Source: Balneolaceae bacterium (GTDB lineage: Bacteria; Bacteroidota; Rhodothermia; Balneolales; Balneolaceae). From it: a stretch of DNA of 64,000 nt. Shown piece after piece: positions 55,017 through 63,452 of the stretch (position 1 is its first letter; every line of letters starts with the position of its first letter). Location: positions 124,001-188,000 of the forward strand of contig JAGYJQ010000002.1 in NCBI GenBank assembly GCA_018401935.1, written 5' to 3'. A program made the position numbers and the translations under genes. The notes below the pieces were generated by a model, which was not told the origin of the DNA, made no database searches, and saw nothing but the letters and a program-made list of their open reading frames with translations.

Positions 55017-57914
55017 ATGAAAGAAGGTTTATACTCATTTTCAGTTATCTTAATAGTATTCATTCTACTAGCCAGCTTTAGTACAGCGCAAGATAACCCG
55101 GCCCAAAGAACCCATGGAGAAGTTACTGAGCAGGATCCCTCCTTATCTGCATCTAGAGTAAAAATAGACCCCGAAATTTTACTCCAACAGCTGACCCCAC
55201 GCCAACGCGTGGCTCAACTCTTTTTCGCGCCTGTTTATGGGAATTATATGGCACAAGGTAGTGGCTCTAGACTGGCTATTGAACGCTTAATTACCGAGCA
55301 AGAAATTGGCGGGCTAATAATGATGAGTGGAGATATTTATGGACAGGCAGCCTTAATTAATGACCTGCAAACTTTGAGTAGTATTCCATTGTGGATAACA
55401 CAGGATATGGAATTTGGTGCGGCTATGCGTATTCGTGGCTCGACGCGAATAACACCTGCAATGGGTGTGGCTGCCACAGGAGATATTCGGAATGCTTTTA
55501 TGAAGGGTAAAATTACCGCCAAAGAAGCAAAGGCCGCTGGTGTACATCAAATATTTGCACCCGTACTAGATGTGAACAATAACCCAAAAAATCCAGCCAT
55601 TAACATACGTTCGTTTTCGTCTGACCCGAAACTTGTATCCGAATATGGGACGGCCTTTATTCAAGGAATACAAAGTGAGGGTTTAGTTGCAACCGCAAAA
55701 CACTTTCCAGGTCATGGCGATACCGAAACAGATTCCCATTTAGACCTCCCAGTAGTGCCACATGATTATGCTAGATTAGACTCGGTTGAACTAATTCCTT
55801 TTTCCGCTGCTATTGAAGGGGGTGTTCAAAGTATTATGACGGCTCATATATCTTTCCCAAAGCTGTCGGATAGTGTTGGTCTACCGGGTACCTTAGATCC
55901 TCGCATTTTGACCGACATACTCAAGGATTCTTTAGGGTTTGAAGGCGTTATTGTGACTGACGGCCTGGGTATGAAAGGAATATCATCCTACTTTTCGCCA
56001 GGTAAAGCGGTCGTAGCTGCACTAAAGGCAGGCGCGGATCTCATGCTAATGAGCCCTGACGTCACTACGGCTATTGATGAAGTGTTGGCAGCAGTTGAAG
56101 CTGGAGAGTTGGGTATGGAACGGGTTGATGAATCCGTTTTAAAGCTTCTTAATTGGAAAGTATCCCACGGATTATTCGAATCCAATGGCGAAGTAGCACT
56201 GGACAAGATGGCTGACATCATTTCTTCGCCAGTACACATAGCGGAATCCAAGAAAATTGCACAACAAAGCATTACCGTGCTCCGGAATGAGTCCAATATC
56301 TTACCCATTAATCCTTCACGTTATCCAAAACTAACCGTCGTAAATTTAAGTGATTCAGAGATAGGAAGTCCTGAGAGTAGTTTTATACGGGGAGTCAGAG
56401 AACATCATCCCGATGTTAGTTACTTCGAGCATGACTCCCGAACCACCAATTCAGAAGAACTCAGAATCATACGACAGGCCAGAAATTCAGACCTTGTGGT
56501 ACTGGGAGCTTTTACTCGTTTCCGAGTAGGGCAGGATTTACAATTGAATTCAACGCAAGCCAATTTTGTGCGAAAACTTCTTGCTAGTCGTACCCCTATC
56601 GTTACTGTTCTGTTTGGCAACCCCTATCTCATTAGCTCAATAAAGCAATCTGAGGCACAGGTTATCGCCTGGTCCAATACCTCTGTGCAAAGCGAAGCCG
56701 CTGCAGCAAGTCTATTTGGAGCTACGGATATTAACGGTCGGTTACCTATTGACATTCCTCCTAGCTTTGAACTAGGAGATGGAATTCATATTCCCAAAAG
56801 TACGCTTCATTTTGGCATGGCTGAGGAAGCGGGTATGCACTCGGGAAAACTAGCTAGCATTGACCGTATCATGAATGACGCAATAAAAGACTCGGTATTT
56901 CCAGGAGGAGTCGTTGCTGTGGTAAAAGATGGTGTTATGGTATACAACAAAGCCTTTGGATATGTTGACTACGAAAAGCTTAAACCGGTGCAAACCAACA
57001 CTCCTTATGATCTGGCCAGTGTTACAAAAATACTCGCTACCACAACGGCTGTTATGCATTTAATCGATCGTGGTTTACTTGATCTTGACACACCTGTAAG
57101 TCAATACATTACTGAATTTCGGGTTGATGATAAGGCAGGCATAACCATTAGAGATTTATTGAATCACGAATCAGGACTACCTGCTTTTAGAGTATATGTG
57201 GATGAATTACAGGATAGAGCATCGATTATAGAGGCCATTAAGAATGAGCCTTTAGAGTGGGAGCCAAATCAAAAGTATGTCTACAGCGATTTAGGTTTGA
57301 TTCTCTTGGCCGAAATTATCGAACAAGTGAGCGGTCAACGCCTTGACTCCTATGTTCGTTCTCAGTTACACTATCCTATGGGCATGTTTTCAACCTTTTT
57401 TACTCCCAAGAAAGTAGGGCGCTGGTACGCGCAATCCATCCCCCCCACTGAGATAGATACACTCTTTAGAATGGAGTTGGTTCAAGCAGATGTTCACGAC
57501 GAAAGAGCGTACTACATGGATGGTGTTGCAGGCCATGCTGGCTTGTTTTCAAATAGTGTTGATATAGCAAAATATATCACCTTTTTAACCAATAAAGGAT
57601 TTTATGCCGGTCAACGATTTATATCTGCTGAACGTATCGATGAGTTTACGTCTACACAAGCATCGTTGAGTGGTCGAGGTTTAGGATTTGACAAAAAATC
57701 CAGATCCGGTTTCAGCTCTGCAGGTACACTCATGAGTCCAGAAGCCTTCGGTCATACTGGATTTACAGGCACTTCTTTTTGGGTTGATCCAGAACATCGT
57801 TTAGGGGTCATTGTGTTAACCAACCGAGTCCATCCTTACCGGTCCTATGGCGGAAAAATAAGTAGGATACGGGCAGCCGTTGCCGATGCTGCATTTGAAT
57901 CTATGGGTCAATAA
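55017..57914 (+). CDS. GH3 beta-N-acetylglucosaminidase fused to serine beta-lactamase-like domain
   Basis: A 965-residue exported two-enzyme protein with a signal peptide (ending FSTAQ). The first ~400 residues are a NagZ-like GH3 domain: KHFPGHG at 228-234, the acid/base dyad Asp239-His241 in TETDSH, and the nucleophile Asp315 in VIVTDGLGM. A GH3 C-terminal-like domain follows (about 415-595). Residues ~605-960 are a class C beta-lactamase/esterase fold with Ser668-x-x-Lys671 (LASVTK), Tyr756-Ser-Asp and HTG at 913-915. GH3 removes GlcNAc from muropeptides, and the second domain could hydrolyse an amide or ester on the same substrate. The next gene starts 1 bp after its stop. Confidence 0.88.
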   Translation: MKEGLYSFSVILIVFILLASFSTAQDNPAQRTHGEVTEQDPSLSASRVKIDPEILLQQLTPRQRVAQLFFAPVYGNYMAQGSGSRLAIERLITEQEIGGLIMMSGDIYGQAALINDLQTLSSIPLWITQDMEFGAAMRIRGSTRITPAMGVAATGDIRNAFMKGKITAKEAKAAGVHQIFAPVLDVNNNPKNPAINIRSFSSDPKLVSEYGTAFIQGIQSEGLVATAKHFPGHGDTETDSHLDLPVVPHDYARLDSVELIPFSAAIEGGVQSIMTAHISFPKLSDSVGLPGTLDPRILTDILKDSLGFEGVIVTDGLGMKGISSYFSPGKAVVAALKAGADLMLMSPDVTTAIDEVLAAVEAGELGMERVDESVLKLLNWKVSHGLFESNGEVALDKMADIISSPVHIAESKKIAQQSITVLRNESNILPINPSRYPKLTVVNLSDSEIGSPESSFIRGVREHHPDVSYFEHDSRTTNSEELRIIRQARNSDLVVLGAFTRFRVGQDLQLNSTQANFVRKLLASRTPIVTVLFGNPYLISSIKQSEAQVIAWSNTSVQSEAAAASLFGATDINGRLPIDIPPSFELGDGIHIPKSTLHFGMAEEAGMHSGKLASIDRIMNDAIKDSVFPGGVVAVVKDGVMVYNKAFGYVDYEKLKPVQTNTPYDLASVTKILATTTAVMHLIDRGLLDLDTPVSQYITEFRVDDKAGITIRDLLNHESGLPAFRVYVDELQDRASIIEAIKNEPLEWEPNQKYVYSDLGLILLAEIIEQVSGQRLDSYVRSQLHYPMGMFSTFFTPKKVGRWYAQSIPPTEIDTLFRMELVQADVHDERAYYMDGVAGHAGLFSNSVDIAKYITFLTNKGFYAGQRFISAERIDEFTSTQASLSGRGLGFDKKSRSGFSSAGTLMSPEAFGHTGFTGTSFWVDPEHRLGVIVLTNRVHPYRSYGGKISRIRAAVADAAFESMGQ

Positions 57915-57915
57915 G

Positions 57916-58779
57916 ATGAGTAATTCCTTCCCTTTTAGCTACCAGCCTTACTCTGATAAACCAGGACATTGTATTATTGAAAGTAAAGAAGGCGACTTGT
58001 TTCTAGGCATAAGAATAGAATCAGCTTCTTTTCCTACCACCATTTCAGCGGTACAAGCTGGAGTTGTGCAGTGCATGATGCATGGCCAACAGCCATCCGT
58101 AATATATTACGCCAATCCGTCATTAAGTGGTCTTGAGAACTGGATAAACACTCTTTCATTGAAACCTGAGCAAATACCTGAACAAAAATTACAGGAAAAA
58201 GCAGCAGAACTTCAGAAACATAACCAGCAAAGCTTGCGCTCGTCCACCCTTAAATCAATTAAACCAACCGCTAGTACTTCTGTTAAGCCGCTAGCTCTAG
58301 AGAACTTTGGTCTCACAGAGCTTTCTAGGCAACTACATAGTTTGGATAAGGAAAAAAACGAATCTCGTCCCATATGCTCAAAAGCTCAAATGGAACAATT
58401 AAAGCAGGCACTGGTTAATGTGTGCCGTCTTGCGGTATGTCCAGAATCAAATTTCCCTGTGGGTGCCCTACTTTGGACTAATCTTGGGATATTTCCAGGT
58501 GTTAATGTTGAATTCCATGATTGGTCTTTAGGATTATGCGCTGAAAGAACTGCGTTAATAAGCGCACTGAGTTATGGAGCTGATGAGTTTTTTGGGATAT
58601 TCGTTCATGCCATTAACGGCGATTTAAGTACCCCTTGTGGATCTTGCCGTCAAATTTTGAGTGAGCATATGCTATTTTCCAAGCTGTTTTGCCTACATAA
58701 AGATCATACTTGGTCCGAATATTTTGTCCATGATTTACTGCCTCATGCCTTCTATACTGACTCATTAGCTAAGTTTTAG
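57916..58779 (+). CDS. Two-domain cytidine deaminase with degenerate N-terminal half
   Basis: A 287-residue protein whose start I place at the ATG at 57916, right after the GH3 stop. The C-terminal half is a normal zinc cytidine deaminase: FPVGALL, NVEFHDWSLGLCAERTAL with Cys208 and Glu210, and TPCGSCRQIL with Cys241 and Cys244. The N-terminal ~70 residues copy the same fold (GIRIESASFPTTISAVQAG, 31-49), but CAE has become SAV and the PCxxC pair is missing, so this half cannot bind zinc. A low-complexity linker (about 95-145) joins them. It salvages cytidine/deoxycytidine to uridine. The E. coli enzyme has the opposite order. Confidence 0.85.
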   Translation: MSNSFPFSYQPYSDKPGHCIIESKEGDLFLGIRIESASFPTTISAVQAGVVQCMMHGQQPSVIYYANPSLSGLENWINTLSLKPEQIPEQKLQEKAAELQKHNQQSLRSSTLKSIKPTASTSVKPLALENFGLTELSRQLHSLDKEKNESRPICSKAQMEQLKQALVNVCRLAVCPESNFPVGALLWTNLGIFPGVNVEFHDWSLGLCAERTALISALSYGADEFFGIFVHAINGDLSTPCGSCRQILSEHMLFSKLFCLHKDHTWSEYFVHDLLPHAFYTDSLAKF

Positions 58780-58922
58780 TCAATTATACAGCTAAATATT
58801 GTCTCATTTTTATTGAGGTATTGAGATTATTTATCTTAATTGTTCAAATTTTGTATGAATTCACCTAAAATCTGCGTTTATTGTTCACAAATGGCATTAT
58901 TTAAAAAGAAAATGTATTTTTT

Positions 58923-58951
58923 CTATTGATTCAATGGTTCTGAATCAATAG
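58923..58951. repeat. Perfect 11-bp inverted repeat upstream of the Hc1 gene
   Basis: CTATTGATTCA (58923-58933) and TGAATCAATAG (58941-58951) are exact reverse complements around a 7-base loop, ending 52 bases before the Hc1 start codon. It is AT-rich with no U-tract, so it looks more like an operator or an mRNA leader hairpin than a terminator. Confidence 0.55.
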
Positions 58952-59003
58952 CTTAGATCATTCTTTAAAGAATATTCATTAACTAAAACATAACGGAGTA
59001 ATA

Positions 59004-59180
59004 ATGAGTAGAGTAAGTGAATTACAAACATTAGTAGAATCAGTATCCTCAGAAATGGAAAAGTTCTACGAAAAAGGAAACAAAGCAGCTGGAACCAGAG
59101 CAAGAAAAGGTCTTCAAGATCTAAAGAAATTAGCTCAGGACATTCGTTTAGAGATTCAATCAAAGAAAAACGATGACTAA
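59004..59180 (+). CDS. Histone H1-like Hc1 family DNA-binding protein
   Basis: A 58-residue protein too short for many gene finders. It begins MSRVSELQTLVESVSSEMEK and continues with FYEKGNKAAGTRARKGL, then QDLKKLAQDIRLEIQ and a Lys/Asp end. This is the small Hc1/histone-H1-like family of Bacteroidota, an abundant helical DNA-binding protein thought to compact the chromosome. GGAG sits 8 bases before the ATG, an 11-bp inverted repeat lies upstream, and a strong terminator follows 20 bases after the stop, so it is a complete, probably highly expressed single-gene unit. Confidence 0.85.
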   Translation: MSRVSELQTLVESVSSEMEKFYEKGNKAAGTRARKGLQDLKKLAQDIRLEIQSKKNDD

Positions 59181-59200
59181 TTGTTTTTGAGATCACTCAT

Positions 59201-59232
59201 AAAAAAGCCGCATTTCTTGCGGCTTTTTTTTT
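59201..59232 (+). terminator. Rho-independent terminator of the Hc1 gene
   Basis: GCCGCA (59207-59212) pairs with TGCGGC (59218-59223), flanked by A6 and a run of nine T residues (59224-59232). It is a strong plus-strand terminator that insulates the downstream dipeptidase gene. Confidence 0.92.
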
Positions 59233-59290
59233 GACCCTACCGTAAGGTAAATTGACGTTTGTACCCTTCAGCCCAATAAAGTTAGCGACT

Positions 59291-59968
59291 ATGTTTTTTT
59301 TTCGACAACCATTATTATTCCTTTTTGGATGTGTACTCAGCCTTTCGTGTACAAAATCACCCAACTGGAATACAACATTCAATAAAGCAGGAATGGTTAA
59401 TGTTCAGGAGCTAGATTCCACTATTATGGTCAATTTGGCCTACTCTAGTCCTAATAATATACTCGGCTACGACATTTATGGAAACTTAAATCAAGCTTAT
59501 CTTAGACCAGATGCGGCCAAAAAGTTAGTCTTAGCCCAAAAAAAATTACAGGCATATAATGCATCTTATTCGCTGTACATTTTTGATGCAACACGACCAC
59601 GTCGTATACAACAGAGACTATGGGATGAATCTGAACTTCCTATTGAAGAGCGGAGTAAATATATAGCACATCCTCAACGAGGTTCAATACATAACTACGG
59701 AATGGCTGTCGATCTTGGTATTTGGGTTGATGGGCAAGGATTACTTGACATGGGCACATCTTTTGATGATTTCTCATTGCGTTCGCATATAAGCTCGGAA
59801 GACTCCCTAATAAGTGTGGGCGCCTTAAAGCCTACTCATGTCCAAAACAGGAAACTACTTCGTCAGGTTATGACCTCATCTGGTTTTCTGACCTTATCTA
59901 CTGAGTGGTGGCATTTTGATGCAATGGAACGAAGCGCCACTAAAGAGCAATTTGATATAGTAGAGTAA
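59291..59968 (+). CDS. VanX-like D-alanyl-D-alanine dipeptidase, lipoprotein
   Basis: A 225-residue zinc peptidase of family M15D. The ATG at 59291 begins directly on a lipoprotein signal (FFFRQPLLFLFGCVLSLSC). An in-frame ATG at 59252 is too far upstream for that. VanX marks are FDATRPRRIQQRLWDES, the zinc motif SIHNYGMAVDLGIW (HxxxxxxxD), LDMGTSFDDF, and the third ligand with catalytic Glu in STEWWHFDAM. It splits D-Ala-D-Ala, here most likely to scavenge wall-derived dipeptide in the periplasm, since no vanR/S/H/A genes are present. Confidence 0.9.
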   Translation: MFFFRQPLLFLFGCVLSLSCTKSPNWNTTFNKAGMVNVQELDSTIMVNLAYSSPNNILGYDIYGNLNQAYLRPDAAKKLVLAQKKLQAYNASYSLYIFDATRPRRIQQRLWDESELPIEERSKYIAHPQRGSIHNYGMAVDLGIWVDGQGLLDMGTSFDDFSLRSHISSEDSLISVGALKPTHVQNRKLLRQVMTSSGFLTLSTEWWHFDAMERSATKEQFDIVE

Positions 59969-60065
59969 ATAAAAACGATATAGCCGGAATACTGTTTGGA
60001 GTAACGTGGTTGTATTACTAGTTTTTTCCTGAACTCGCCCAATCTATCCTTTATTTTCACGATTT

Positions 60066-61037
60066 ATGCCTAAATCTAGCCTAGCGAGCCGTATGCTTTA
60101 CTATTACCTTAAGCACACGGAAGCGACCTACCGAAAACCCATTAATCCTGCTAGAGAACATATCTCTTTATATCCCACGAAGAAGCTATACTCAAAGTAT
60201 AAGATCGAGTGGAAAAAAAACGGTGAAGGTAGGATATGGATGTTTGAGACACCATCTGCCTACGAAAATGATCCCACAATACTTTATTTTTATGGAAGTG
60301 GACTTATTCAAGGGCCTAGAAAAAAACATTGGAAATTTATCGAACAGTTACTGCAACGTGGCGTTCCAAGAATTGTTCTAGTAGAAGCCCCTCTTTTTCC
60401 CTCTCATACGATATCTTCCATATTGGATTGGTGCCTAGAAACAACCATGGAGATGGTAAATGAACTCGTGATTAAAGAAAACCGATTAAAGGTGATAGCT
60501 GAGGGCTCAGGTGCATGGTTAGCCTATAGCATGCTGGACAATTTTGAAAAAAAGCACCTACTGCAAGTTGATGAACTTATTCTACTATGCCCCTGGTTGG
60601 ATGCTTCATTAAGTAATCCCTGGATTGATGACATCGAAGTTTTGGATCCCATTAACAATCGCTCAGAATGGACACGCTTAGGCGAAATCTGGCAAAGTCA
60701 AATTCTCTCAACTTTAGAAAATGAAACAGCAGAAAGCATTCTTAAAAATCCCAATACTCCTTTAGCTCCAATTTATTTGGACCTCCGGCAGACCCCACCT
60801 ACTCGAGTATATGCAGCGGAATATGATATTTTCAAAGCAGACGCAGTAAAACTTCGCCAAAAGGCCGCCTCGCAACCGGTTATTTTTAATTATTACGAGT
60901 ACGAAAAAATGATTCATGGCTGGGATCATTATGACCTACCAGAATCGAACCAATTATTAGATCAATTAGCCGCTACTCTAACCCAGCCTATGAGCGAATG
61001 GGAGAAAACAGCTGAACTAGATGGTAAATTCTGGTAA
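60066..61037 (+). CDS. Alpha/beta-hydrolase-fold protein lacking the usual serine nucleophile
   Basis: A 323-residue protein that follows the hormone-sensitive-lipase/alpha-beta hydrolase 3 layout. The oxyanion loop HGGG reads YFYGSGLIQG. The nucleophile elbow, normally GDSAGG, reads AEGSGAW, so alignment puts Gly at the Ser position with a Ser one place later. The acid (AAEYDIF) and the histidine (MIHGWDHY) remain. It may be a non-catalytic relative or use a shifted serine. It has no signal peptide and precedes the GMC oxidoreductase gene by about 93 bp. Confidence 0.7.
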   Translation: MPKSSLASRMLYYYLKHTEATYRKPINPAREHISLYPTKKLYSKYKIEWKKNGEGRIWMFETPSAYENDPTILYFYGSGLIQGPRKKHWKFIEQLLQRGVPRIVLVEAPLFPSHTISSILDWCLETTMEMVNELVIKENRLKVIAEGSGAWLAYSMLDNFEKKHLLQVDELILLCPWLDASLSNPWIDDIEVLDPINNRSEWTRLGEIWQSQILSTLENETAESILKNPNTPLAPIYLDLRQTPPTRVYAAEYDIFKADAVKLRQKAASQPVIFNYYEYEKMIHGWDHYDLPESNQLLDQLAATLTQPMSEWEKTAELDGKFW

Positions 61038-61130
61038 TTAGTGTTTTTTCAATAAAAGCGCTTGCATAGCTCCACTTAGGGCTCTATTATCCCAAAGTTA
61101 TCGAGTGAAATTAAACTTAATTTGTTCACT

Positions 61131-62825
61131 ATGAATATGAACGAGTATGATGCAATTGTTGTAGGAACTGGTATAAGTGGAGGTTGGGCCGCAAAGGAAT
61201 TAACCGAGAATGGATTAAAAACCCTCGTTTTAGAGCGAGGACGTTTGATTGAGCATGTCAAAGACTATCATACGGCTCATTTGGATCCTTGGGACATGGA
61301 CCATGGAGGCCGCCCTACCAAAGAAGAGTTAAAAAGACAGTACAAGCAAAATCGCACGGGCTATACAACACACAGAGCCAATAGTCATTTTTTCGTAGAT
61401 GACATCGAGCATCCCTATAATGAAAAAAAGCGGTTTGATTGGATGCGGGGCTATCATGTTGGAGGTCGTTCATTGATGTGGGGCCGCCAAACCTATCGTC
61501 TTAGTGATATTGATTTTGAGGCCAATGCAAAGGATGGTTATGGAGTTGACTGGCCCATTAGATATGCCGAAATAAAGCCATGGTACGATTATGTAGAGGA
61601 ATATATTGGGGTTAGTGGAGAAAATTTAGGGCTCAGACAACTTCCTGATGGAATATTCTTAAAGCCCATGGAACTGAATTGTGTAGAAGAGGTCCTCAAG
61701 GAACAATTACGAGAAAAATATACCGATCGCTTACTTACTATTGGCCGTGTAGCACATATCACAGAAGGCACTAAAGAAGGCCTGGGACGAGTCAGTTGCC
61801 AATACCGAAACCGCTGTATGCGAGGCTGTCCTTATGGCGCTTATTTTAGCAGTAATTCATCTACCCTTCCCGCTGCTGACAAAACTGGCAATATGACCTT
61901 GATGCCTAATTCCATTGTTCATGAGGTCATGTATGATGAAAGTACGCAACGAGCTACTGGGGTTCGGGTTATTGATACCGAAACTATGGAGCATTATGAA
62001 TATCGAGCACGGGTTATTTTCCTGTGCGCATCCGCAATTGCATCAACCAGTATACTTATGCAATCTAAATCGGCCCGTTTCCCTAATGGAATGGGGAATG
62101 ATTCTGGTGAATTAGGCCATAACATTATGGATCACCACTTAGGGGTAGGTGCATCTGCTACTACAGATTCATTTAGGGATAAGTATTATATCGGGCGCCG
62201 TCCAAATGGGTTTTACATTCCTCGTTTTAGAAACGTAGATGACGGAACTACGGTTGCTGGTTTTATTCGAGGGTATGGATACCAAGGGGGAGGCTCAAGA
62301 AGTAATTGGTCGGAAAATATTCAAGAATATCAGTACGGCCAGGCCTTTAATGAAGCTCTTCTTGAACCTGGTGGATGGTCGATAGGAATGGGTGGATTTG
62401 GAGAGTTTTTACCCTATCACGATAATAAAATGACGCTTGACTATGAAAAACTGGATAAATGGGGATTACCCACAGTAACCTTTGACGCTGAGTTTAAAGA
62501 AAATGAACTCAACATGCGAAAAGATATGATGAATCAAGCGGCTGAAATGCTAGATAGAGCAGGCTTTAGTTCTATATCAACCTTTGATAATCCTGGTGGA
62601 CCAGGATTGGGAATTCATGAAATGGGCACAGCTCGAATGGGTAAAGACCCTAAAACCAGTGTCCTAAACAAATACAATCAAGTGCATTCCGTCCCAAATG
62701 TGTTTGTGACCGATGGTTCATTCATGACCTCATCTGGCTGCCAGAATCCATCCTTAACCTATATGGCCTTTACTGCTAGAGCTGTGGCTCATGCCGTTGA
62801 AGAGCTAAAGAAAATGAATTTATAG
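61131..62825 (+). CDS. GMC family FAD oxidoreductase (gluconate dehydrogenase large-subunit-like)
   Basis: A 564-residue flavoprotein. The ATG at 61131 is preferred to a TTG at 61122. The FAD motif is AIVVGTGISGGWAAKELTENG with the acidic LERGR. GYHVGGRSLMWGRQTYR and the cysteine-bearing RNRCMRGCPYGAYFSS follow. The C-terminal GMC signature has HEMGTARMGKDP and GCQNPSLTYMAF. It oxidises a sugar or alcohol and passes electrons on through the partner encoded 10 bp downstream. No cytochrome c subunit gene is seen. The substrate is unknown. Confidence 0.9.
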   Translation: MNMNEYDAIVVGTGISGGWAAKELTENGLKTLVLERGRLIEHVKDYHTAHLDPWDMDHGGRPTKEELKRQYKQNRTGYTTHRANSHFFVDDIEHPYNEKKRFDWMRGYHVGGRSLMWGRQTYRLSDIDFEANAKDGYGVDWPIRYAEIKPWYDYVEEYIGVSGENLGLRQLPDGIFLKPMELNCVEEVLKEQLREKYTDRLLTIGRVAHITEGTKEGLGRVSCQYRNRCMRGCPYGAYFSSNSSTLPAADKTGNMTLMPNSIVHEVMYDESTQRATGVRVIDTETMEHYEYRARVIFLCASAIASTSILMQSKSARFPNGMGNDSGELGHNIMDHHLGVGASATTDSFRDKYYIGRRPNGFYIPRFRNVDDGTTVAGFIRGYGYQGGGSRSNWSENIQEYQYGQAFNEALLEPGGWSIGMGGFGEFLPYHDNKMTLDYEKLDKWGLPTVTFDAEFKENELNMRKDMMNQAAEMLDRAGFSSISTFDNPGGPGLGIHEMGTARMGKDPKTSVLNKYNQVHSVPNVFVTDGSFMTSSGCQNPSLTYMAFTARAVAHAVEELKKMNL

Positions 62826-62835
62826 GAGGTTGACT

Positions 62836-63435
62836 ATGAACAGAAGAGAAGCCTTACAAAAATTAGGATTAAGCTTTGGGATTGTAATTGCCAGCCCGGT
62901 ATTGTTTCATGCCTCCTGTGCAAAAAAATCTACCACCTACTTTTTTAATGAACTCGAACTGCAACTGCTCACCGAAACATCGAACGTAATTATTCCTGGA
63001 ACCGACGAATTACCCAAAGCTTCGGATGTTGGGGTTGCCGAATATATTGACCATTATGTAGCAGATATCGTCGAGGATGATGAACAAAAGCAGCTAAGAG
63101 CATTCATGCAACAATATATGAAAGCCATTAGCCCAGAAAAACCTGTTACATACTGGGTAGAGCAGAGTTTTTCATCGGAATGGGAAACAAAAGAAACCTG
63201 GAAAGCGGAAGTCGAAACCTATGAAAAAATGCTTGCTAATGGTTCAGAGGGTACCGTTTCTGACGAAGTAGCCGTATTTGCACTACTCACTAATCTTAAA
63301 TCACTGATGATTAGGGCCTATCGAGGAAGTGAGTTGGTTGGGGAGCAAGTTCTAGCGTATGATCCTGTTCCAGGCCGGCAGATCGGCTGTATTGATCTGG
63401 ATGAAGCTACTGGTGGGCGTATTTGGTCGCTTTGA
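62836..63435 (+). CDS. Gluconate 2-dehydrogenase subunit 3 family protein
   Basis: A 199-residue small subunit of a membrane GMC-type dehydrogenase. The start at 62836 follows an AGGAGG with ideal spacing; a TTG at 62830 is ignored. The N-terminus NRREALQKLGLSFGIVIASPVLFHASC has a twin-arginine-like signal ending in a cysteine, so Tat export and perhaps lipidation are likely. ETSNVIIPGTDELPKASDVGVAEYID is the family core. In the family this subunit carries the flavoprotein across the membrane by hitch-hiking on its Tat signal. Confidence 0.9.
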   Translation: MNRREALQKLGLSFGIVIASPVLFHASCAKKSTTYFFNELELQLLTETSNVIIPGTDELPKASDVGVAEYIDHYVADIVEDDEQKQLRAFMQQYMKAISPEKPVTYWVEQSFSSEWETKETWKAEVETYEKMLANGSEGTVSDEVAVFALLTNLKSLMIRAYRGSELVGEQVLAYDPVPGRQIGCIDLDEATGGRIWSL

Positions 63436-63452
63436 GGGTTTAAGCAGGTATT

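Noticed and set aside
59291-59968. Vancomycin-resistance determinant
   Set aside because: VanX-type dipeptidases occur widely outside resistance operons, and no vanH, vanA or regulators are present. A scavenging role is simpler for a lipoprotein in a Gram-negative type cell.
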